Below, piece after piece: positions 61,901-64,000 of a stretch of 64,000 nucleotides of DNA. The DNA is from Sipunculus nudus (lineage: Eukaryota; Annelida; Sipuncula; Golfingiida; Sipunculidae): positions 3,052,339 through 3,116,338 of the forward strand of contig CM049316.1 in the NCBI GenBank assembly GCA_026874595.1. The letters run 5' to 3'. The first letter of the stretch is position 1; every line of letters begins with the position of its first letter. A program made the position numbers and the translations under genes. Under the pieces are notes generated by a model. It did not search any database, was not told the DNA's origin, and was given only the letters and a program-made list of their open reading frames with translations.

Positions 61901-63886
61901 TTACTTTACATCATATTTGCAGAGTACCTCTGTATATTTTTTAAGGCCCATATTTATTTGTATAAAATCCTCTTAAAAAATTTGCATTTGTATTATATTA
62001 TTGAGGTACTAATTATTTAATTATATATTACCTGTAATTTGTTTTTATTAAAGTTAATATTTTTCTACACCAATAATGTGATAATAATGAACCTTTTGTT
62101 TTCTTTAAAGGTGTGTTTTAGGTGTAAGAAGAATAAATTTTCACTGTTTGGTCACTGGGCCACAAAGTGTAAATTCTGTGGGCGTAGTGTGTGTTCCAAA
62201 TGTTTTACAAAAGTAAGTATTGTAATATGTTTCTCCTGTTTTAAGACTTTATCTAATGTTTAAAATAATTATGTAGAATAGTATGACTGACATGTTGTGT
62301 ATACATTGTTTTATCACCATTACTTATAAACCTGGTTAAAGGGTTACTATTTTTATAGACAGAACCATAAAAACTGAAGCCTAAAAACTTAATGAAATCC
62401 CCAGAATGCTGTGTTTACGATACATAGGGTGATCTCTGTCGCCATTATCCAGACTCCCGTAAATCACTTCTGAGAGCTTTTTCGCACAGACAAATGCATC
62501 AAAATTCATCAGTGCACCTTTATGTTCCATATATATATTGTTTCAAAGTAAAAAGAAGGCCTTGGCATACTTTGTTCCACGTATAGAAGGTATATGATGG
62601 ATTGCAGATAATGCCTGTCAAACACTTGAGATATGAAAGAGTGGCTTTATGCTGTTATTAATACTAGACACTATAGAAGATGAGATACCAAGTCTTAAAT
62701 GATGAATGTAGTACACTTCGAAATACATATATCAACTCAGCTGAGTGTATTTCAATGAGTCCTCCTTTCTGTGTATTTTAATGGTTTTCCATCTTGAACA
62801 GCATTCATGAATAGAATAGGCAGAACTGGAAAATCCTATCTTAGAGTAATCAAATCACCCTTAGATAAAGCAATGCTTCATTTCAGCAAACAAGTTACAC
62901 AACTTTATTTATCTTTGCCTGACCTGTTTCAGGGTCTGCCTGTCCTTAATCTTTATGTAGGCCTCACTACAGCTGTAGGACAAATGCATTTTAGACACAA
63001 AGGATGTAGTACTGCGTGCATATGCTGTTTTACACATTTGGATAACTGTTGTTTATGCTTGTTTACAGATGCGTATTCCCACAGAACACTTCGAGCATAT
63101 CCCAGTGTACACCTTGAGTCCTAGTCCATTAACCCCCGGCAGCAATAAGTTCGATTTTATTCTACCCCTGGAAAAGTTAGTAAAACTTATGAAATATATC
63201 ATTACATTTATGCAGTGGACTGTAATTATCCAGACGTCAATTATCTGAAAACTGAACCAGAATTATGACAGTTTATCTGAATATTGTTAGAAAACCAAGA
63301 TTGGCAATGGTAAGCTGCAACATGAGGTTAATGTTGTGCTTTACAGTATAAAATAAAACCTGCTTTGTGTTTAGCCTTGCATATTTCTACTTTTTTATGT
63401 CAGTCTGTTAAACTAAAACACTGTATGTATATGTTAGGTTTCATATATAACATTTTATTCTGAATCCGCATCTCATTAGTTTTATATTCTCCACACAGAA
63501 CAGGATCTGCTCCATCATCTCCGATTGACAAACCTCCGATATCAAGATTAGGTGTCCGCCCGAAACTGCGGCCGCAATCGACACTGTGTGCCCCGACGTT
63601 CAGACCACAGGAAAGCACATGTGACTCTGTTAATAATAATGCAGCGAAGAGGCGAGCACTGCTCCAGCGATCCAAAACTGTCACCAGACCACCGCCACCA
63701 AAATCTCTCCAAGGACCAATGATGAACGTTTGTAAAGATTGTAAAGCAATGATTGTAAACGTCATACGGGCCAGTCGATATTCACTGTCAGCGTCTGCTC
63801 CTAAACGAGACAGACCCATCATTGATTATCCTTCAAGGAAAGCATTGAGGAATTTTCACCTTGATCTCAAACCTGTTTACAAATGA
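7484..63886 (+). CDS. spire: Spire-family actin nucleator, 3' part of gene (11 exons)
   Basis: Spliced CDS: 7484-7555, 11188-11346, 13408-13494, 21652-21763, 29293-29381, 51115-51280, 58656-58840, 60375-60506, 62111-62212, 63069-63175, 63499-63886. All introns are GT-AG, all phases fit, and the joined frame is open for 532 codons to TGA. Spire proteins nucleate unbranched actin filaments through tandem WH2 motifs, working with formins on vesicle membranes. Four WH2 motifs are seen (exons 2, 2-3, 3, 4), then an acidic linker, the Spir-box (exon 8), and a FYVE-related zinc finger whose cysteine pairs CFRC, CKFC and CSKC lie in exon 9 and CKDC in exon 11. The N-terminal KIND domain, which binds formins, is not in the window; the first exon starts in the linker after it. 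The order of motifs and the intact frame point to a functional gene. A myosin V tail-binding motif was not identified. Introns range from 0.3 to 21.7 kb. Other actin nucleators such as Cobl lack the Spir-box and zinc finger. Confidence 0.96.
7834..10530 (+). mobile_element. Element E9, Helentron/HINE-like
   Basis: TTTTTAGTTCACTCTGTGAA forms a short 5' hairpin. The inverse arm TTCACAGAGTGAACA is at 10496-10510 and the end is CTCTTG (10530) followed by T. The first part (7880-9430) has four units of about 338 bp, each ending with CCAGGTGG(C/T)(A/G)CCACCTGTG before TTGACCTACTT. The second part (9540-10400) has about three dimeric units of roughly 285 bp with GGTGGCGCCATCT and CAGGTGGC(A/G)CCACCT alternating. 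The abrupt change of unit near 9440-9540 may mark a further fusion or nested element. Confidence 0.7.
10531..11187 (+). other. intron 1, 3' part, with a degenerate ~180-bp duplication
   Basis: About 10840-11085 holds two diverged copies of a unit containing 'GATGGATTTT(G/C)ATA(A/T)AACTCA' and ending in TTAAT(T/G)AGGTCAGAG. No coding sequence before the acceptor of exon 2. Confidence 0.5.
11188..11346 (+). CDS. spire: spire exon 2: WH2-A and most of WH2-B
   Basis: 159 nt, phase 0 to 0, 53 codons, between TTTTCACAG and GTGAGT. Residues 1-20 contain WH2-A, with an amphipathic helix and the basic LKKV-type motif (QGVKLKKV). After a short linker comes WH2-B ([19 protein letters not shown]), cut by the splice site after its final hydrophobic residues. 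WH2 motifs each bind one actin monomer, and tandem copies line actin up into a nucleus. This exon is among the most conserved parts of the family, so homology is certain here. Confidence 0.97.
11347..12338 (+). other. intron 2, 5' part, no feature seen
   Basis: AT-rich. Several short overlapping frames (to 82 codons) show no recognisable domain and no codon signature. Confidence 0.5.
12339..12810 (+). mobile_element. Element E2c, short copy of the E2 family
   Basis: Start TTGTATCCGCCAAAAC with hairpin partner GTTTTGTGGATAC at about 12358-12370. A single palindrome half (AGGTGGCACCACCT) is at about 12644, the inverse arm ATTTTGGCAGATAC near 12765-12778, and the end is TTAG followed by TTT. 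It lacks the expanded 281-bp units seen in E2a and so shows the minimal element, about 472 bp. Confidence 0.7.
12882..12932. repeat. (AT)n microsatellite
   Basis: About 25 uninterrupted AT dinucleotides in intron 2. Confidence 0.98.
13408..13494 (+). CDS. spire: spire exon 3: WH2-C
   Basis: 87 nt, phase 0 to 0, 29 codons, between CCTCCAG and GTAAGT. It encodes VNGDIPP, which finishes the WH2-B linker, then WH2-C ([17 protein letters not shown]). The FIRSRPPL segment replaces the usual LKKV-type motif, as in other Spire WH2-C motifs. Confidence 0.97.
13601..14618. repeat. 77-80-bp tandem repeat, about 13 copies
   Basis: Starts about 100 bp after the donor of exon 3. Each unit has TTATTGGTACCTTTTATAAA, ATTAACAGATCACCATGCC and a CATATTTG(A/G)AC … GGGGGTGGGGGAT G-rich stretch. 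Length varies mainly in the G-run. Early copies read CAATCACC or CAGTCACC and later ones CAAACCCC, so there are two subtypes. Confidence 0.95.
14696..14785 (-). mobile_element. tRNA-derived SINE head, minus strand (tentative)
   Basis: On the minus strand the segment reads GTATAATGGTTAAGGC (A-box-like), GCACTTCGTCGGAGGTCC, then CAGTTTAAACACCAG (weak B-box-like). This is the layout of a tRNA-derived polymerase III promoter. The cloverleaf is incomplete, so this is not a tRNA gene. Confidence 0.35.
15209..16006 (+). mobile_element. Element E3, Helentron/HINE-like
   Basis: Start TTTTTAGCCCTCAG with hairpin partner CTGAAGGCT at about 15232-15240. Two diverged units of about 300 bp contain 'GATG(A/G)GTGACCTTGACATA'-like text, one with GGAGGCGCCACCT at about 15538. 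The inverse arm CTGAGGGCT is at 15984-15992, ending near CCTTAG (16006). Confidence 0.65.
16007..18598 (+). other. intron 3 interior, no gene recognised
   Basis: AT-rich, apparently low-copy sequence. A frame of 126 codons at 18181-18561 shows no domain, signal or conserved motif I recognise and has the base composition of the surrounding intron. Confidence 0.5.
18599..20499 (+). mobile_element. Element E4, Helentron/HINE-like, rich in AGGTCA half-sites
   Basis: Start GTATCCCCAGACAAAGTC with imperfect hairpin partner GTCGGCATAC. The inverse arm ATGTCTGGGGATAC is at 20454-20467 and the end is CTAG (20496-20499) followed by TTTT. Internal units of about 145 bp (alternating A/B, 19100-20340) each carry AGGTCAAAGGTCAAGGTCA or a close variant, with the palindrome GGTGGCGCCACCT once at about 18930. 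A G-run lies at about 20437-20448. Confidence 0.75.
20538..20706. repeat. 29-bp tandem repeat, about 6 copies
   Basis: Units of TGTCTGTGTGTCCTGTTTCT followed by ACATCCATC. Since 29 is not a multiple of three, all three frames read a similar Cys/Leu-rich peptide; the apparent frames of 69 and 98 codons are artefacts of this. Confidence 0.95.
21091..21488 (+). pseudogene. possible degenerate membrane-protein fragment
   Basis: More GC-rich than its surroundings. Overlapping frames give hydrophobic segments typical of membrane helices: [15 protein letters not shown], then after a frame change [15 protein letters not shown], then [14 protein letters not shown] and [15 protein letters not shown], ending at TAG (21486-21488). 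Stops and frame changes break it, so if it was coding it is a remnant, perhaps a retrocopy. The family is not recognised. It lies in intron 3, 163 bp before exon 4. Chance open frame remains possible. Confidence 0.25.
21652..21763 (+). CDS. spire: spire exon 4: WH2-D
   Basis: 112 nt, phase 0 start, phase 1 end, between TTTCAG and GTAAGC. It encodes a proline-rich linker (AERPPRLP) followed by WH2-D ([17 protein letters not shown]), the fourth actin-binding motif. The last base G is joined to TT of the next exon to make valine. Confidence 0.96.
21764..22531 (+). other. intron 4, 5' part, no feature seen
   Basis: AT-rich unique-looking intron between the exon 4 donor and element E5. A minus-strand frame of 102 codons (22133-22441) has no recognised domain. 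Confidence 0.45.
23114..26526 (+). mobile_element. Element E1b, nested in E5
   Basis: Second full copy of E1. AGCTCAGCTGACTG is at 23114 with the CTGAGCT hairpin partner, then a (GTCC)n-like stretch (23158-23203). About six internal units of roughly 340 bp start GGCACAAATC (23209, 23547, 23885, 24218, 24558, 24904). The first three read GGTGGCGCCACCTG near their ends. The inverse arm CAGTCAGCTGAGC is near 26492-26504 and the end is CACTTG then T at 26526. Interrupted by E2b at 25178-26343. Confidence 0.8.
25178..26343 (+). mobile_element. Element E2b, nested in E1b
   Basis: Start hairpin GTATCCGCCAAAAC … GTTTTGCGGATAC (25180-25209), inverse arm near 26298-26311, and end CTAG (26340-26343) followed by TTTT. 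The palindromes GGTGGCGCCACC at about 25497, 25646 and 25780 and GGTGGCGCCTCC at about 25926 mark the half-units. Flanking E1 sequence joins directly across it, matching the uninterrupted E1a sequence at 6601-6680, so both borders are defined by an empty site. Confidence 0.82.
26736..29292 (+). other. intron 4, 3' part, with a possible SINE-like segment
   Basis: AT-rich. At about 28405-28470, TAGCAAAATGGTTGTAACG (A-box-like) and GGGTTTGAATCTAGG (B-box-like) are spaced as in a tRNA-derived SINE. No gene is recognised; a minus-strand frame (28561-28749) has no known motif. Confidence 0.4.
29293..29381 (+). CDS. spire: spire exon 5: linker exon whose 3' end seeds the 51-bp array
   Basis: 89 nt, phase 1 start, phase 0 end. 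The acceptor is GTTTCAG and the donor is GAG followed by GTAGGT. It encodes [19 protein letters not shown] then [11 protein letters not shown], a segment at the place where vertebrate Spires have a short hydrophobic/acidic stretch before their Glu/Ser-rich linker. Bases 29352-29381 ([10 protein letters not shown]) are the first copy of the 30-nt exon-derived part of the 51-bp satellite that follows. About 200 further GAG-GT donors lie downstream, so the true exon end may vary between transcripts. The frame stays open to the stop at 29637-29639, so donors in about the first five or six units could be used without a stop. Confidence 0.9.
29352..40765 (+). repeat. 51-bp megasatellite spanning the exon 5 splice donor, about 224 copies
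   Basis: Each unit is a 30-nt copy of the end of exon 5 (encoding [10 protein letters not shown]) followed by 21 nt copied from the start of intron 5 (GTAGATGTATTTTACATCAT plus T). The first unit is the real exon end. 51 = 3 x 17, so units read [17 protein letters not shown] end to end, and frames of 355, 423, 430, 464, 763 and 1001 codons result. Occasional TAA (ATATCATAA) and single-base deletions (GGACACAGTG at 29626 and about 40688) break the frame. Variants include GTAGGT or GCAGGT in place of GTAGAT, TGG or TTA for TCA, and ATTGAG for AGTGAG. Blocks of 46-60 units are themselves duplicated. The array ends at TTTAC (40765), before unique intron. Confidence 0.98.
40766..41799 (+). other. 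intron 5, unique stretch after the megasatellite
   Basis: Mixed-composition intron without recognisable genes. The boundary with the array is sharp: the last unit stops at TTTAC and continues TTTGTTCACAGACAGG. Confidence 0.5.
44020..44830. repeat. ~360-375-bp repeat, about 2.3 diverged copies
   Basis: ACCTCAAATCTGTA starts at about 44037 and 44412, with a weaker third copy at about 44770. Each is followed by GG(G)TGTATAT, ACAAGATAATATTACC and TTTCAAGCCCCCAGAAA. Lies inside E6. Confidence 0.75.
45300..46110. repeat. interspersed hairpin motif CTCGTTTGACGAGA inside E6
   Basis: TTCTCGTTTGACAAGAAATG, TTCTCGTTTGGCGGGAGATG, TTCTCGTTTGACGGTAAACC and TCTCGTTTGACGAGAAACGG occur at about 45323, 45473, 45618 and 46075, each followed by a CGAGAT- or GCGAGATTT-type stretch. 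The motif is an imperfect palindrome. It marks diverged units of about 150 bp. Confidence 0.65.
46882..47761 (+). other. intron 5, no feature seen
   Basis: AT-rich unique-looking sequence between E6 and the 60-bp array. Confidence 0.5.
47762..48815. repeat. 60-bp tandem repeat, about 17.5 copies
   Basis: Units of exactly 60 bp with CAGACCAGGTTATTTATGTC, CACCAGGGATAGTTATGTTT and GTACCACACCAATGCCCTG. As 60 is a multiple of three, one frame stays open (269 codons, period [20 protein letters not shown]), but the first copies (47762-48020) are diverged and out of frame, and no splice sites or homology support translation. Middle copies 48170-48780 are nearly identical. Confidence 0.96.
49276..49431 (+). 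mobile_element. Element E1c, short decayed copy of the E1 family
   Basis: Starts CAGCTTAGATGACTGTAAG after a T-run and ends with CAGCTGAGCACCATGACCCA … CCCTTG followed by T. These match the two ends of E1a and E1b. The interior is only about 100 bp and has no repeat units. Confidence 0.6.
50350..50850 (+). mobile_element. two SINE-like copies in the same orientation (tentative)
   Basis: Second copy (about 50640-50850): a tRNA-like head (GTGCTGGACTTGTGATCAAG … GGGTTCAAATCCCG, a good B-box), then AGACCAGGTCTCAGCCACAA, CCCAGCATTACAAATGGGTA and a short A-run. First copy (about 50350-50520): CCATGGTCTTAACCACAAG … CCACCTATGAATCAGTGGGT, the same central domain with a decayed head. No autonomous partner is present. 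Confidence 0.45.
51115..51280 (+). CDS. spire: spire exon 6: acidic and proline/serine-rich linker
   Basis: 166 nt, phase 0 start, phase 1 end, between TTATCACAG and GTAGGA. It opens with eight GAT codons (Asp8), then [17 protein letters not shown] and a Ser/Pro/Leu-rich segment ending PSPWNKPG. Low-complexity acidic linkers occur at this position in Spire proteins. The GAT run is a coding microsatellite directly after the splice acceptor. The reading frame continues into exon 7 as valine. Confidence 0.93.
51395..52440. repeat. 33-37-bp tandem repeat with a 125-bp higher-order unit
   Basis: Monomers read (A/C)AACTATAGATTGACAGTA followed by TAATGTCCATC. From 51896 a 125-bp composite of several monomer variants (ATCATCAACTAGAGTGACAG, GATTGGCAAAAATATGTC, GATAGAC(C/G)TATATTGTCC) recurs at 51896, 52021, 52146 and 52271. 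Begins about 115 bp after the exon 6 donor. Confidence 0.92.
52885..53088 (-). other. GC-richer open segment on both strands, unidentified
   Basis: The minus strand is open for 67 codons and includes [20 protein letters not shown] followed by DFTDSGQ; the plus strand is open for 62 codons over the same bases. Base composition is coding-like compared with the intron. No family recognised. It could be an exon remnant of another gene or chance. Confidence 0.2.
53190..56165. repeat. 67-bp tandem repeat, array A, about 43 copies
   Basis: Units contain GATCCTTATTCTGTTCATCC, AGGATATGGTGATGAGTACT and TCAAGCTGCTCATATAAA. Since 67 is not a multiple of three, short frames of about 62 codons appear repeatedly by chance. 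The phrase TTATTCTGTTCATCCAG looks like a splice acceptor in every unit. Units at the 5' edge (53190-53270) are diverged. Confidence 0.95.
56166..56900. repeat. degenerate zone between the two 67-bp arrays
   Basis: Motifs of the GAGTACTTAAAGCTACTCAC type recur at irregular spacing (for example about 56223, 56299, 56502), each followed by ATGCTTATTCT-like text. This looks like decayed copies of the same unit family that builds arrays A and B. Confidence 0.7.
56900..57905. repeat. 67-bp tandem repeat, array B, about 15 copies
   Basis: Units contain GTGCTTAAGGCTACTCACAT, GAGTTATCAGGATTCTTACT and CTGAGCAAGTAAGAGGTACA. The period is 66-67 bp. A two-unit alternation (ATATAAGTG / ATATGAGTG) and a duplicated five- to six-unit block (from about 57010 and again from about 57415) are visible. 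Alignable with array A. Confidence 0.94.
57983..58042 (+). other. possible orphan or alternative terminal exon
   Basis: After a fair acceptor (TGTCTCTTGTAG) a frame reads [19 protein letters not shown] and stops at TAA 58040-58042. In the phase that exon 6 would impose, a stop comes after 12 codons, so it cannot follow exon 6 in this frame. It could follow a phase-0 exon such as exon 5. No homology recognised; may be chance. Confidence 0.2.
58656..58840 (+). CDS. spire: spire exon 7: linker with RRHSI motif
   Basis: 185 nt, phase 1 start, phase 0 end, between TTTATTTCAG and GTGAGT. It encodes a polar linker of about 62 residues. PERRHSIT resembles the RRHSI segment upstream of the Spir-box in vertebrate Spires and could be a basophilic kinase site (inference). 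The rest ([18 protein letters not shown]) is Ser/Asn/Pro/Gly-rich and probably disordered. Confidence 0.92.
58948..58981. repeat. poly(C) tract of about 23 followed by poly(A)
   Basis: Homopolymer C then A run in intron 7. Length is likely variable and error-prone in sequencing. Confidence 0.95.
58982..60374 (+). other. intron 7, no gene seen
   Basis: AT-rich. At 59290-59560, TTTTTAGCTGAGTC and several GTGACC(T/A)TGAC motifs suggest a decayed element of the E-type, but its ends cannot be defined. The rest looks unique. Confidence 0.4.
60375..60506 (+). CDS. spire: spire exon 8: Spir-box
   Basis: 132 nt, phase 0 to 0, 44 codons, between TTGTCAG and GTAAGG. It contains the family-defining Spir-box ([20 protein letters not shown]), then a charged helix ([11 protein letters not shown]) leading into the zinc finger. 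The Spir-box resembles Rab-binding helices in rabphilin-type proteins and, with the adjacent FYVE-like finger, helps direct Spire to vesicle membranes. Confidence 0.97.
60507..62110 (+). other. intron 8, no gene seen
   Basis: Unique-looking AT-rich intron. Isolated relics of the palindrome family occur (GGTGCTGCCACCT at about 61264, AGGTGGCAGCAC at about 61495). Short frames have no recognised domain. Confidence 0.45.
62111..62212 (+). CDS. spire: spire exon 9: first three CxxC pairs of the FYVE-like zinc finger
   Basis: 102 nt, phase 0 to 0, 34 codons, between CTTTAAAG and GTAAGT. The cysteine pairs are CFRC (residues 2-5), CKFC and CSKC, with aromatic residues FSLFGHW between the first and second. 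The fourth pair lies two exons on. This matches the FYVE-related domain of Spire, which binds membranes but lacks a canonical PI3P pocket. Confidence 0.97.
62213..63068 (+). other. intron 9, no feature seen
   Basis: AT-rich intron. The 105-codon frame 62807-63124 overlaps exon 10 out of phase and has no recognised motif. Confidence 0.5.
63069..63175 (+). CDS. spire: spire exon 10: insertion loop within the zinc finger
   Basis: 107 nt, phase 0 start, phase 2 end. The acceptor is TTTACAG and the donor GTTAGT follows GAAAA. It encodes [20 protein letters not shown] and then a short polar stretch. The start corresponds to the MRLP-type start of the long loop that splits the zinc finger in Spire proteins. 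The donor is less canonical than the others but is the one that keeps phase with exon 11. Confidence 0.9.
63499..63886 (+). CDS. spire: spire exon 11: terminal exon with last CxxC and C terminus
   Basis: 388 nt coding, phase 2 start, ending at TGA 63884-63886; the acceptor is TCCACACAG. It encodes a basic, proline-rich loop ([23 protein letters not shown]), the last zinc pair in [16 protein letters not shown], then a basic Arg/Ser tail ([16 protein letters not shown]) and the C-terminal end DLKPVYK. The CxDCKxxI segment followed by a basic stretch is the usual C-terminal end of the FYVE-like domain in Spire. Confidence 0.96.
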
Positions 63887-64000
63887 CTAACATTCTCATC
63901 CCCATCATCACAAACTGCTGTTAGTCAAGTTGGCATGTAGTAGGTCGTTCATCATTACCCGATATTATCAATAACATCAATAATCAATATCAAACACAGA
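63887..64000 (+). other. spire: spire 3' UTR, incomplete
   Basis: 114 bases follow the stop codon to the window edge. No AATAAA-type polyadenylation signal is seen, so the UTR continues beyond the window. Confidence 0.7.

Noticed and set aside
63400-63822. 140-codon minus-strand frame
   Set aside because: It is antisense to the terminal spire exon, whose + strand frame has clear family motifs.

Overview
The window is animal nuclear DNA. It carries the 3' two thirds of one large, intron-rich gene on the + strand, and introns full of satellites and mobile elements. The gene is a Spire-family actin nucleator. Eleven consecutive exons (7484-63886) have GT-AG borders and matching phases. They join into one open frame of 1599 nt (532 codons plus stop) that reads, in order: the linker after the KIND domain, four WH2 actin-binding motifs, an acidic/proline-rich linker, the Spir-box, a FYVE-related zinc finger built from four CxxC pairs, and a basic tail ending at a TGA. 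The KIND exons must lie upstream of base 1. The intron size and repeat types suggest a lophotrochozoan, probably a mollusc and perhaps a bivalve. That placement is inference; no species-diagnostic sequence was recognised.

Layout: 1-7483, 5' intron with a 47-bp satellite and a nest of four elements (E1a, E7, E8, E2a). 7484-13494, exons 1-3, with elements E9 and E2c between them. 13495-21651, intron with a 77-80-bp satellite and elements E3 and E4. 21652-29381, exons 4 and 5, separated by a second nest (E5, E1b, E2b). 29352-40765, an 11.4-kb array of about 224 copies of a 51-bp unit that starts inside exon 5 and copies its last 30 coding bases plus the splice donor. 41800-46881, element E6 on the minus strand. 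47762-48815, a 60-bp array. 51115-58840, exons 6 and 7, separated by a 33/125-bp array and a 4.7-kb array of 67-bp units. 60375-63886, exons 8-11, encoding the Spir-box, zinc finger and C terminus.

Two things stand out. First, the exon 5 array is a megasatellite whose every unit contains an exon tail and a GT donor. Its 51-bp period keeps the exon frame open (17 residues per unit), so the gene offers about 200 competing 5' splice sites. Second, at least eight interspersed element families share one plan: a 5' terminal hairpin after a T-run, internal 140-350-bp repeats, an inverted copy of the hairpin arm near the 3' end, and a CTTG or CTAG end followed by T. This resembles the Helitron/Helentron-associated (HINE, 'pearl'-like) non-autonomous elements known from bivalves. 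Many internal repeats carry the same palindrome, AGGTGGCGCCACCT, and some carry clustered AGGTCA half-sites.

No rRNA gene, functional tRNA gene, CRISPR array, or transposase, reverse-transcriptase or helicase coding region was recognised. Coordinates come from reading the sequence by eye. Exon borders should be exact; element and array ends may be off by a few bases, or by more where marked approximate.
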